A stretch of DNA of 64,000 nt from contig NZ_CP022303.1 in assembly GCF_004216475.1 (NCBI RefSeq), positions 4,206,001 to 4,270,000 of the forward strand, read 5' to 3'. The position numbers and the translations under genes were made by a program. Below are positions 43,288 to 51,624 of this stretch, piece after piece (the first letter of the stretch is position 1; each line of letters begins with the position of its first letter). The notes under the pieces were generated by a model. The model saw only the letters and a program-made list of their open reading frames with translations, did no database searches and was not told the origin of the DNA. The DNA is from Thalassococcus sp. S3. Lineage in GTDB: Bacteria > Pseudomonadota > Alphaproteobacteria > Rhodobacterales > Rhodobacteraceae.

Positions 43288-44055
43288 ATGGACCTTCCCT
43301 CAAACCCCTTTCTCAAGGCCATTCGCAGCGGCCAGCCCCAGATCGGCCTCTGGCTCAGCCTGGCCAATCCCTACGCGGCGGAAATCGTGGCGGGGTCGGG
43401 ATATGATTGGGTCCTGATAGATATGGAACACGCGCCCAACGATCTTTCATCCGTCCTCGCGCAGCTTCAGGTCTTTGCAGCCTATTCGACCACACCTCTT
43501 GTCCGCCCCGATTGGAACGACCCGGTAAAGGTCAAACGCCTTCTGGATGCCGGCGCCCCCGGCCTGCTGTTCCCGATGATCGCCAACAGGACCGAGGCCG
43601 AGGCGGCCGTTGCGGCCATGCGCTATCCGCCCCGTGGGCAGCGGGGTGTCAGCGGGTCCACACGCGCCAACAACTTTGGCCGGATCAAAGACTATTTCGC
43701 CCGGATCGAGGATGAAACGGCGCTTTTGATCCAGGCCGAGACGATCTCGGCCCTGGATCAGATCGAACATCTTGCCGACGTGGATGGTGTCGATGGCGTG
43801 TTCTTTGGGCCTGCGGATATCGGTGCCGATCTTGGATATCTGGGCCAACCCATGCACGAGGCCGTGTGGGACGTGATCCGCCCCGCCGCCCAGCGCCTGA
43901 TCCGCCAGGGCACCCCTGTCGGAACCATTGTCATGGATCCCGATTTTGCGAGCCGTCTGATAGACGAAGGGTTCACCTTTGTCGCCTGCGGATCCGACGC
44001 GAACCTGCTCGCGCGCGGGAGCGATGCTTTGCTGAACAAAATGCGCGGCACCTAA
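43288..44055 (+). CDS. HpcH/HpaI family aldolase
   Basis: A 255-residue class II pyruvate aldolase. DWVLIDMEHAPND gives the catalytic His/Asp region, the metal Glu lies in LLIQAETISALDQI, and GVFFGPADIGADLG supplies the metal Asp and phosphate-like loop, as in 4-hydroxy-2-oxoheptanedioate or 2-keto-3-deoxy-rhamnonate aldolases. It cleaves 4-hydroxy-2-oxo acids to pyruvate and an aldehyde. The ATG at 43288 is chosen by homology; a GTG at 43267 is possible. Its link to the upstream decarboxylase is unclear. Confidence 0.88.
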   Translation: MDLPSNPFLKAIRSGQPQIGLWLSLANPYAAEIVAGSGYDWVLIDMEHAPNDLSSVLAQLQVFAAYSTTPLVRPDWNDPVKVKRLLDAGAPGLLFPMIANRTEAEAAVAAMRYPPRGQRGVSGSTRANNFGRIKDYFARIEDETALLIQAETISALDQIEHLADVDGVDGVFFGPADIGADLGYLGQPMHEAVWDVIRPAAQRLIRQGTPVGTIVMDPDFASRLIDEGFTFVACGSDANLLARGSDALLNKMRGT

Positions 44056-44188
44056 CTTCGCGAAAGCCGACCGCAGCAAGACCGTTTGGGGAGCGCGAAA
44101 ACAGGGACGCCACGGAAATCTTGCTTTGCAAGAGCGTCAGGTGCACCCCAATCACAACACATTTCGGCATTGCAGAAGGGCCACGATC

Positions 44189-44950
44189 ATGAGCGAGCAT
44201 ATTTTGATCGACCGTCAGGACCGCGTCACCACACTTACCCTGTCGCGGGAAGACAAGAAAAACGCGATCACGCAAGCCATGTACGCCACCCTCGCCGACG
44301 AAATCGCGGCCTACGGCACCGATGACAGCACAAGAGCACTGATGATTACCGGCGTCGGCGATGTCTTCACCGCGGGGAACGATCTGGCCGACTTCTCCAT
44401 GGGCGGCGGAAATGGTGGGGACGTGCCGCCGGTCGTGCGGTTCCTGACGGAAATCTCGACGTGCCCCAAGCCAATCATCGCCGCGGTGAACGGATTGGCG
44501 ATCGGAGTGGGCCTGACGATGCTTTTGCATTGCGATCTTGTCTATGCATCCGAAAGCGCCCGTCTCAGCGCGCCCTTTGTCGGCTTGGGCCTCGTTCCGG
44601 AAGCGGCCTCTTCCCTCTTGCTGCCCGCCGCCGTCGGCATGGCCGTGGCGAACGATATTTTTCTCACCGGTCGTCAGCTGACGGCCGAAGAGGCGCATCA
44701 ATACGGCCTTGTCGCGCGGGTCTTCCCGGACGCGGATCTTCAAACCGAAACCCGCGCTCTCGCACACCGCGTCGCTGCGTCGGCACCAGAAGCGGTGAAG
44801 CACGCCAAGGCACTGGTCCGGACCCAACGCGACCGCATCGCCAAGCAGATGGAAACCGAAGGCCACATCTTTGCGGCACAGCTTAGGTCGCCGGAATTCG
44901 CCGAAAGTGTCGTTGCCCTGCGCGAAAAGCGGGCGCCAGTTTACAAATAG
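44189..44950 (+). CDS. Enoyl-CoA hydratase/isomerase family protein
   Basis: A 253-residue crotonase-fold enzyme. VFTAGNDLADFS forms the first oxyanion-hole segment and PIIAAVNGLAIGVGLTMLLHCDLVYA the second. GLVPEAASSLLLP holds the catalytic-position Glu, with the second expected Glu not evident, which suggests an isomerase or hydratase variant. The start at 44189 is chosen because it gives the family N-terminus. The 133-base gap before it shows no gene. Confidence 0.88.
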   Translation: MSEHILIDRQDRVTTLTLSREDKKNAITQAMYATLADEIAAYGTDDSTRALMITGVGDVFTAGNDLADFSMGGGNGGDVPPVVRFLTEISTCPKPIIAAVNGLAIGVGLTMLLHCDLVYASESARLSAPFVGLGLVPEAASSLLLPAAVGMAVANDIFLTGRQLTAEEAHQYGLVARVFPDADLQTETRALAHRVAASAPEAVKHAKALVRTQRDRIAKQMETEGHIFAAQLRSPEFAESVVALREKRAPVYK

Positions 44951-44963
44951 CAAACGCGCTGCG

Positions 44964-45584
44964 TCAGCACGGCTTGACCGGCGCGCCGGGCGCATACCGG
45001 CACATGATCATATCGACACTGCTTTGGACGATGTCGGCCATACGGCTTTCGCTGACAATATCCGCGCCAAAGACGACAGGCCAAAACGCCTTGGCCTTGA
45101 TCAATGCAATGAACTCATCCGCTGCGGCGTCGGGGTCGGAAATCTCCAACTGACCATCCGCCGCCGCGGCTTTCAACATGGCGGTGAAGGCGGGTTTCTT
45201 GTCGATCCTGCCTTGTATCTCAGCGGCCAAGGCCGGGTTTCGCAAGGTTTCGCTGATGATCATCCGGGACATCGCCATAACCTCGGGCGACATGAACAAC
45301 CGCCCTTCCGCCCAGGCAAGCGCTGTCAGTTGTGCTTCGATGTCGCGATCCCGCTCGTATCTCAGCTCAAGCGTATCCTGAATGCGCAGTGACAAGGCCT
45401 CGACGATGGAATGAAAGAGGTTCTCCTTGCTTTCGAAATGCTTGTAGAGCGTTCGCTTGGACACGCCCGCTCTCAGAGAGATCTGATCCATATGGGCCAG
45501 CGCGAACCCCTTTTCCTGGAATTCCCACAATGCCGCGTCGATGATCTGGGCCCGTTTCGTGCGCGGGGCGTGTTCCTCGTCCAT
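44964..45584 (-). CDS. TetR family regulator, likely of the iorAB-type genes
   Basis: A ~206-residue regulator with the helix-turn-helix near residues 15-55 (FALAHMDQISLRAGVSKRTLYKHFESKENLFHSI). It is divergent from the iorAB-type pair and a perfect 18-base palindrome (45630-45647) lies between them. I take the ATG at 45584 because its N-terminus matches the family; an in-frame ATG at 45626 would start only four bases from the palindrome. Neither start has a good ribosome site, so this is uncertain. Confidence 0.85.
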   Translation of the reverse strand: MDEEHAPRTKRAQIIDAALWEFQEKGFALAHMDQISLRAGVSKRTLYKHFESKENLFHSIVEALSLRIQDTLELRYERDRDIEAQLTALAWAEGRLFMSPEVMAMSRMIISETLRNPALAAEIQGRIDKKPAFTAMLKAAAADGQLEISDPDAAADEFIALIKAKAFWPVVFGADIVSESRMADIVQSSVDMIMCRYAPGAPVKPC

Positions 45585-45629
45585 ACCTTCGGCTTTTAAA
45601 CGAACGGCCCAGACCGTCAAATACATCGT

Positions 45630-45647
45630 GTAAACTGGAGAGTTTAC
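45630..45647. promoter_or_regulatory. Perfect 18-base palindrome, probable TetR operator
   Basis: GTAAACT (45630-45636) and AGTTTAC (45641-45647) are perfect 7-base arms around GGAG, in the gap between the TetR gene and the iorA-type gene at 45724. Position and form are those of a TetR operator. Confidence 0.7.
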
Positions 45648-45723
45648 CCAGGGTCATTTTCGCCTTAGACTTTGCGTTCTGAATAGCGACTCAAATGCTA
45701 AAATCCGTTTGGGAGGATCCAGC

Positions 45724-46188
45724 ATGGCCATTTCACTGAAGTTGAACGGAACGACCCACGAGGTCGATGCCGAGCCGGGAACCCCGCTTTTGTGGGTGAT
45801 CCGGGACGAGTTGAAAATGACCGGGACCAAATTCGGCTGCGGCGTTGCATCCTGCGGCGCCTGCACCGTTCATTTGAACGGTGCGCCGGTGCGGTCTTGC
45901 CAGACCTATATCGAAGACGTTGAAGACGCCGAGATCACCACGATCGAGGCGATGGCGGACACAACAATCGGCGCGGCGGTTCAGCAGGCCTGGATGGAGT
46001 TGGACGTGGTCCAATGCGGCTATTGCCAATCGGGCCAGATCATGTCGGCGGTAGGATTGTTGTCCGAAAACCCGAAACCGTCAGCGGAAGAGATCGACAG
46101 CTACATGTACGGCAACGCCTGCCGCTGCGCCACCTACCAACGCATCCGCGCCGGAATTCAGCGCGCGGCCGAAATACTGGAGGCATGA
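45724..46188 (+). CDS. iorA: (2Fe-2S) subunit of an aldehyde/isoquinoline-type oxidoreductase
   Basis: A 154-residue protein with two Fe-S clusters. FGCGVASCGACTVHLNG...C binds the plant-type [2Fe-2S], and CGYCQSGQIM with CRCATYQRI the second. It is the electron-transfer subunit for the molybdenum subunit encoded 1 base downstream. GGGAGGA precedes the ATG. Both subunits together oxidise N-heterocycles or aldehydes in related proteins; the natural substrate here is unknown. Confidence 0.93.
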   Translation: MAISLKLNGTTHEVDAEPGTPLLWVIRDELKMTGTKFGCGVASCGACTVHLNGAPVRSCQTYIEDVEDAEITTIEAMADTTIGAAVQQAWMELDVVQCGYCQSGQIMSAVGLLSENPKPSAEEIDSYMYGNACRCATYQRIRAGIQRAAEILEA

Positions 46189-46189
46189 T

Positions 46190-48370
46190 ATGACGATATC
46201 CACATCACGCCGCGCCTTCCTGAAAAGCGCCGCAGCAGCGGGTGCCGTTCTTATGGTGGGCGTCCGGCCCGACGGGTCCTTGGCTGCCGGGTCAGCCGAA
46301 GGCGCCATGCTGAACCCTTTTGTCAGGATCGACGCCGACGGTTCGGTTACCGCAATCGTCAAACACTTTGAAAAGGGTCAGGGGCCCGCGACGGGTCTGT
46401 CCACACTGATCGCCGAGGAAATCGGCCTGCGGATGGACCAGATCGCCTATGATTTCGCGCCCTCCGACCCTTCGCTCTATAACAATCTGATGTTCGGGCA
46501 GTTCCAGGGCACGGGCGGTTCGACGGCCATGGCCAATTCGTATCTGCAATATCGTCAGGCCGGTGCCGCCGCCCGTGAAATGCTGATCCGGTCCGCAGCG
46601 GAGACATGGGGGATGGAGACCGATGCGCTGCGCATCGAAGAGGGTGTGGTCACAGGCGCCGGACAGTCTGCGCCCCTTGGCGACTTCGTAGCAGCCGCTT
46701 CCCAATTGGAATCACCGGCGGAACCGACGCTGAAGGATCCGTCCGAATTCCGGCTGATTGGCAACCCGGACGTGCGGCGTCTTGATAGTGAGATCAAGGG
46801 GAACGGAGCAGCACAATTTGCCATCGACGTCTTCCTGCCAAACCAGATGATTGCGATGATCAAGCGCCCTGAACAACGTGGCGCGGTGGTATCCGGGTTT
46901 GATGACAGCGCGGCACAGGACATCAAGGGCTATATCCGAGCCGCGGTTCTGCCCAACCAAGCCGGCGTTGCGGTCTATGCAGAGGACACCTGGGCCGCAC
47001 TACAGGCCCGCGATGCGATTGATGTCACGTGGGATCTGTCGTCGGCAGAAACCAGAAGTTCAGACGAGATCGAGGCGGAAATACGCGCCGCGCTTGACGC
47101 CGAACCAACCTACAATGTGAACCAGACCGACGCGGATGCGACCCGCGCGGCCATTGAGGCAGCAGATCAGGTGGTTGAACAGACCTTCTATTTCCCGCTG
47201 CTTGCCCATGCGCCGATGGAGCCTTTGAACTGCACCATCGAGGCCACGGAAGACGGCGGTATCCTCTTGCACGATGGGTGCCAGTTCCCGACAGGTCCGC
47301 ATATGGCGCTGGCGCAGATCTTCGAATTGCCGATGGAGAAGGTGCAGATCAAAACCATGCTTGCTGGTGGGTCTTTCGGTCGGCGAGCCACGCCTGACGC
47401 CGATTACCAGGTCGAAGCTGGACTGGCCTTCATCGTGACGGACCGCACCAGACCGGTAAAGCTGGTCTGGTCAAGGGAGGATGATCTGCGCAGCGGTTAT
47501 TATCGCCCGGCCTTCGGCCACAAGGTCCGCGTCGGTCTTGACGCGCATGGTGACATCGTTGGCTGGGACCATCGCATTGCCGGGCAATCGATCATGAAGG
47601 GCACCGCGTTCGAAGCATTCAGCGTACGGGACGGCGTCGACCACAGTTCTGTCGAAGGCGCCGCCGACACGCCATACCAGATCCCCGGCGCTCATTTCGG
47701 GCTGACCGACACCGAAAAAGCGACCAGCACGCTGTGGTGGCGCGCGGTGGGTCATACCCATACTGCCTATGTTATGGAGGTGATGATGGACATGGCCGCG
47801 ACGGCAGCCGGTCAGGACCCCGTCGCGTTCCGGCTGAAATACCTCCAAGGAGAAAAGGATCAGGAGCGCATGGCCGGCGTGCTGCAGCTTGCCGCAGAAC
47901 AGGCAAACTGGGGCAATGCGCCCGAGGGTCGAGCGCAAGGTGTCGCCGTTCACAAGTCCTTTGGCAGCTACGTCGCGGAGGTTGTCGAAATCTCTGGCAA
48001 TCCCGAAGAAGGTGTGAGGATCGAAAAAGTTACTTGCGCTGTTGATTGCGGTCTCGCCGTCAATCCGGATGTGGTCAAGGCTCAGATGGAAGGCGGCATC
48101 GGCTATGGGATCGGTCACGTCATGCGCGACCGGATCACCCTCACCGACGGTGCGGTCGATCAGTATAATTTTCCGGATTACGAACCTCTTCGTATCGGGG
48201 ATATCGCGCAGATCGACGTCCATATCGTCCCGTCTGCAGAACCCCCGACCGGAGTGGGCGAGCCGGGCACACCACCCGCCGCACCCGCGCTGGCCAATGC
48301 CATTGCCGCGGGTGGGCAGCTTCGCGTTGGAAGCCTGCCCATGGATGAGAACGGCGTCAGCTTTGTCTGA
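46190..48370 (+). CDS. iorB: Molybdopterin-binding subunit of an isoquinoline 1-oxidoreductase-like enzyme
   Basis: A 726-residue molybdenum hydroxylase subunit. A twin-arginine signal (STSRRAFLKSAAAAGAVLMVG) leads it to the periplasm with its cofactor. Repeated MoCo-binding segments follow: GQFQGTGGSTAMANSY, LLAHAPMEPLNCTIEA, MLAGGSFGRRATPD and the C-terminal GVGEPGTPPAAPALANAI with the Glu of the active site. Length and order match IorB. No cytochrome c electron acceptor gene follows, unlike many homologous loci, so the acceptor is encoded elsewhere. Confidence 0.93.
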   Translation: MTISTSRRAFLKSAAAAGAVLMVGVRPDGSLAAGSAEGAMLNPFVRIDADGSVTAIVKHFEKGQGPATGLSTLIAEEIGLRMDQIAYDFAPSDPSLYNNLMFGQFQGTGGSTAMANSYLQYRQAGAAAREMLIRSAAETWGMETDALRIEEGVVTGAGQSAPLGDFVAAASQLESPAEPTLKDPSEFRLIGNPDVRRLDSEIKGNGAAQFAIDVFLPNQMIAMIKRPEQRGAVVSGFDDSAAQDIKGYIRAAVLPNQAGVAVYAEDTWAALQARDAIDVTWDLSSAETRSSDEIEAEIRAALDAEPTYNVNQTDADATRAAIEAADQVVEQTFYFPLLAHAPMEPLNCTIEATEDGGILLHDGCQFPTGPHMALAQIFELPMEKVQIKTMLAGGSFGRRATPDADYQVEAGLAFIVTDRTRPVKLVWSREDDLRSGYYRPAFGHKVRVGLDAHGDIVGWDHRIAGQSIMKGTAFEAFSVRDGVDHSSVEGAADTPYQIPGAHFGLTDTEKATSTLWWRAVGHTHTAYVMEVMMDMAATAAGQDPVAFRLKYLQGEKDQERMAGVLQLAAEQANWGNAPEGRAQGVAVHKSFGSYVAEVVEISGNPEEGVRIEKVTCAVDCGLAVNPDVVKAQMEGGIGYGIGHVMRDRITLTDGAVDQYNFPDYEPLRIGDIAQIDVHIVPSAEPPTGVGEPGTPPAAPALANAIAAGGQLRVGSLPMDENGVSFV

Positions 48371-48435
48371 TGCGCCTGCGCGCCCCTTGTCATCGGGGGC
48401 GCACACGATCTCGCGCCAAAGCGCAAAGCAAGCCG

Positions 48436-48846
48436 CTATCGTCGCGGCGGCAATTCCTCAAAACAGGGAATATCTTCACCGATAAGGTGATAAGGCTGCA
48501 TATCCTTGGTGAAAATCGCCATCTGAACAGGCTCCATCACGCTTGGATCATCCAGCGTTCCTGCCTTCAGAATAACAAACGGGGTGTCCGTCCTGCGCGT
48601 CGCCAGGTGCGTGCCGCAGGTGAAACAGAATTCGCGTGTGACCGGCTCGGCTAGATCGCTGCGCGCGAAACGGGCTGGCGCACCTTTCGAAAAGACGAAT
48701 CCGTCCTGCGGAACCAGGAGAAAGAAATTTGCACCCCCACCAGAGATGTATTGGCATTCGCGGCAATGGCACTGACCGCGGCGCACGACATCGCCTTCCG
48801 CCTCATATCGGATCGCACCGCAATAGCATCCACCGGTCAGCGACAT
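48436..48846 (-). CDS. GFA (glutathione-dependent formaldehyde-activating-like) family protein
   Basis: A 136-residue zinc protein. GGCYCGAIRYEAEGD, QCHCRECQ and FCFTCGTHLATR supply the seven cysteines of the CENP-V/GFA fold with its two zinc sites. Members bind glutathione adducts, but most have no proven activity. The start at 48846 is preceded by GGGG; an upstream in-frame ATG at 48861 is possible. It is divergent from an HxlR regulator across a palindrome. Confidence 0.88.
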   Translation of the reverse strand: MSLTGGCYCGAIRYEAEGDVVRRGQCHCRECQYISGGGANFFLLVPQDGFVFSKGAPARFARSDLAEPVTREFCFTCGTHLATRRTDTPFVILKAGTLDDPSVMEPVQMAIFTKDMQPYHLIGEDIPCFEELPPRR

Positions 48847-48863
48847 CGCACTATCCCCCATTG

Positions 48864-48887
48864 GCTCGCTGATTTGCGAAAGCGAGC
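48864..48887. promoter_or_regulatory. Inverted repeat between the GFA and HxlR genes
   Basis: GCTCGCT (48864-48870) and AGCGAGC (48881-48887) are perfect 7-base arms with 10 bases between; three outer flanking bases extend the symmetry with one mismatch. It lies in the 87-base gap between divergent starts, so it is a good candidate operator for the HxlR protein. It overlaps the longer GFA start option. Confidence 0.65.
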
Positions 48888-48933
48888 TAAGTTCGTTAAC
48901 CAGATGCAGCTTTTCTAGATGGGCTGAGTCCAT

Positions 48934-49416
48934 ATGTCAAACCCAGATAGCAGACGGCGACGGGCACCCGTCCCGGTCGATCAATGCGGCGCCGCCCTGG
49001 CAACTGAGATCCTGTCGGATCGCTGGACCTGGTTGATCATCAGGGAGCTTCTTTACGGGATCTCCCGATACGAGGACATTCGCGCTGATATCGGCATTCC
49101 CCGTTCGGTCCTGACCCAGCGGCTCACCCGGCTTGTCGATCTGGACCTCGTGGAGCGCCAGCCCTATCGGGAGGCCGGGGCGCGGACACGGCATAAATAC
49201 GTCCTGACGGAAAAGGGACAGGCCCTCAAGCTGACAATCCTCGCCCTGATGCAATGGGGAGACGCGTATCTCAAGGATGGCCGTTCGGCACTCGACATAC
49301 GGCACCCCCGGACGAACGCGCCGCTTCACGTTGCATTGGTTCCTGATGGTACCGAAAGCGTTCCTGTCGAAGGTGCGCGGATTATCCCGTGTCCTGACCT
49401 GGACCCGTCGCACTAG
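48934..49416 (+). CDS. HxlR family transcriptional regulator
   Basis: A 160-residue regulator with the HxlR winged helix: ATEILSDRWTWLIIRELLYGISRYEDIRADIGIPRSVLTQRLTRLVDLDLVER (recognition region read in order) and a basic wing (YREAGARTRHKYVLT). Tail residues ~110-160 are not part of the fold. HxlR proteins respond to formaldehyde or redox-active electrophiles in studied cases, which fits the divergent GFA gene. The local palindrome supports direct control. Confidence 0.9.
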   Translation: MSNPDSRRRRAPVPVDQCGAALATEILSDRWTWLIIRELLYGISRYEDIRADIGIPRSVLTQRLTRLVDLDLVERQPYREAGARTRHKYVLTEKGQALKLTILALMQWGDAYLKDGRSALDIRHPRTNAPLHVALVPDGTESVPVEGARIIPCPDLDPSH

Positions 49417-49419
49417 ACG

Positions 49420-49815
49420 TCAGGGCGCAGTTGCCCAAACCTCGACCTCCACCTTGAATTCAGGGCGCGTGAACCCCGACACAATAAGCAGGGTGGAGGA
49501 GGGTAAGGTGTCTTCGGCCAGGTCCGCCAGAAACAGATCGCGCGCTTTCATATATCCCTGCATATGGGCGCGATCGGTGACATAGGCGGTGACGTGACAG
49601 ACTGATTTGGCTGACATTCCGGCCTCCGCCAGGATCGCAGCGATATTGGCAAAGCAAATCTGCGCCTGCTCAAACGGATCCGCTGGGACCGATCCGTCGC
49701 CTGCCAATCCCAGTTGGCCCGAGGTGCGCACAAGCCGATGACCTGCCGGTATTTCGACGCCATGGACATATCGCGCAAATGGCGGGGCAATAGATGTCGG
49801 AGTTAACGAACGCAT
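49420..49815 (-). CDS. RidA/YjgF family protein
   Basis: A 131-residue protein of the RidA fold with the pattern LVRTSGQLGLAGDGSVPADPFEQAQICFANIAAILAEAG and the C-terminal FTRPEFKVEVEVWATAP. Canonical RidA deaminates reactive enamines. The usual catalytic Arg region before the C-terminus (SxRxxV-type) reads RPEFKVEVEV, so it may be a divergent subgroup. It is convergent with the HxlR gene and divergent from the amidotransferase gene. Confidence 0.88.
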   Translation of the reverse strand: MRSLTPTSIAPPFARYVHGVEIPAGHRLVRTSGQLGLAGDGSVPADPFEQAQICFANIAAILAEAGMSAKSVCHVTAYVTDRAHMQGYMKARDLFLADLAEDTLPSSTLLIVSGFTRPEFKVEVEVWATAP

Positions 49816-49937
49816 GAGCCTTTGCCTTTCCACTCAGAACACTCTTGTTCGACTCGCCACCTTTTGAAAAGGTCGTTCTCATCTCTGGCACAGATCTCAC
49901 AGGGCCGCGTGAATGACACTATCCCAAGGAGGATGGG

Positions 49938-50642
49938 ATGATGAAACGTGTGCTGCTGGTTCGGCATGATGATGGACCATCCGATGATCGGGTGATGAGT
50001 TTTTTGGCCATGAACGGGCTGCGCGCCGATGTGAGGCGGCCATTCCTTGGCGACCCCCTTGGCGAGGTGACGGAGGATCTGGCCGGCACCGTTCTCTACG
50101 GGGGCATGTACAATGCCTACGACACCGAAACGCATCCCTTTCTAAACGAAGAGTATCACTGGATCGGACAGATGTTGGATGCCGGTCTTCCGATGTTGGG
50201 TCTGTGCCAGGGCGCGCAGATGATCGCCCACCATCAAGGTGCGTGGGTTGGCGCACCTGATCACGGATTGCACGAATTCGGCTATTACGAAGTGACCCCG
50301 CTTGCCGAAGAGTTCATGCCTCGCCCCATGCATGTCGCGCAGGCGCATTTTCATACCTTTGACCTGCCCCAAGGCGCCGTCCATCTTGCCCGGAGCGAGA
50401 CTTACGAGAACCAGGCCTTTCAGATCGGAGAGCATGTTTTCGGCCTGCAGTTTCACCCCGAACAGACCATTGAAGGGATGAGGCGCTGGCAGAGCCAGTC
50501 CACGGACCTCACCGAACGACCTGGCGCGCAAACGCGCGACGTGATGACGCGACTGATGCACATGCACGACGAAACGCAGGCAATCTGGTTCTACGGCTTC
50601 CTTGCAAAGCTCTTCGGCACAACGTCTTCGGAGCGCGCCTGA
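49938..50642 (+). CDS. Type 1 glutamine amidotransferase
   Basis: A 234-residue class I GATase. The nucleophile elbow GLCQGAQM and the catalytic His-Glu in LQFHPEQTIEGM are present, so it should release ammonia from glutamine for a partner, or act as a stand-alone hydrolase such as a gamma-glutamyl hydrolase. AGGAGG precedes the ATGATG; the first ATG is used. It lies 4 bases upstream of the dioxygenase gene, so the two form an operon. Confidence 0.88.
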   Translation: MMKRVLLVRHDDGPSDDRVMSFLAMNGLRADVRRPFLGDPLGEVTEDLAGTVLYGGMYNAYDTETHPFLNEEYHWIGQMLDAGLPMLGLCQGAQMIAHHQGAWVGAPDHGLHEFGYYEVTPLAEEFMPRPMHVAQAHFHTFDLPQGAVHLARSETYENQAFQIGEHVFGLQFHPEQTIEGMRRWQSQSTDLTERPGAQTRDVMTRLMHMHDETQAIWFYGFLAKLFGTTSSERA

Positions 50643-50646
50643 CATC

Positions 50647-51534
50647 ATGGCTCTGAAAACCTCTCCGCTCCACCCGCTTTTCGGCGTCGAAGTACATGGT
50701 TCAGATCTGCGCGGCATGACGGAGGATCGCTTTGCCGATCTACGCGCGCTCTTCGAACAGCATTCAGCGCTTCTTTTCCGGAACCAGAAACTGGATGATG
50801 CCGACCATATCCAACTTGCCGAATGCTTCGGCCCAATCGAGGATCGTAACGCTGATAGCCGAAACGCGGGCGATCCTTTTCGGGTGCCCGAAGTCTCCAA
50901 TATTCTTTCGGATGGACGCACCAGTGACGAGATGGATCTGCACACGCTGAACCTGAAGGCCAACATGCTTTGGCATTCCGACAGCACGTTTCTGCCCGTA
51001 CCCGCCTTGACCAACATTCTTATCGCGCGGGTCGTGACCGAAACCGGCGGTCAGACCGAACTGGCATCGACCCGGGCCGCGTGGTCGGACATGCCCGAAA
51101 CGCTCAAGAGCCGGATCCGCGACCGCGGCTTCTGGCATCGCTATGCCCACAGCCGGGCGCGGATCTCGCCTGAGCTTGCGAAGTTGGACATGTTTCAGAA
51201 GTGGCCGGACCAGCTATGGCGGGCGGTCTGGACGAACCCCGTTACCGGTCAAGAGGCGCTCTACATCGCGAGCCACGCTTTTGCGGTCGAAGGTATGGAC
51301 GAATCCGAAGGGACGGCGCTCATCGACCAGCTTATGTCGTTCGTGACCCAGCGCCGATATGTCTTTTCTCACACATGGAATGTCGGAGATGTGCTAATTT
51401 GGGATCAACGCGCCGTCTTGCATCGCGCAACCCCTTGGAATTACGATGAGCCTCGCAAGCTTACGAGCATTTGCACTTCGGCCACACGCGCCGACGGGTT
51501 GAATGCGATGCGGATGGGGATCCAACACACATAG
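50647..51534 (+). CDS. TauD/TfdA family Fe(II)/2-oxoglutarate dioxygenase
   Basis: A 295-residue dioxygenase. The Fe ligands are visible as WHSDSTF (His and Asp of HxD) and VLHRATPW (distal His), and the 2-oxoglutarate Arg is in PRKLTSICTS. Length matches the TfdA/TauD group acting on taurine, sulfonates, 2,4-D or related compounds. It belongs to one operon with the amidotransferase, with an orphan binding protein 90 bases downstream. The substrate is unknown. Confidence 0.9.
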   Translation: MALKTSPLHPLFGVEVHGSDLRGMTEDRFADLRALFEQHSALLFRNQKLDDADHIQLAECFGPIEDRNADSRNAGDPFRVPEVSNILSDGRTSDEMDLHTLNLKANMLWHSDSTFLPVPALTNILIARVVTETGGQTELASTRAAWSDMPETLKSRIRDRGFWHRYAHSRARISPELAKLDMFQKWPDQLWRAVWTNPVTGQEALYIASHAFAVEGMDESEGTALIDQLMSFVTQRRYVFSHTWNVGDVLIWDQRAVLHRATPWNYDEPRKLTSICTSATRADGLNAMRMGIQHT

Positions 51535-51624
51535 GACGACACCTTGTCACCAAGGTGGCCGGATACGCACAATCCGACACAAAAAAGCGGGCAAAAAACC
51601 CCGCGACCAATAGAGAGGAAGACA

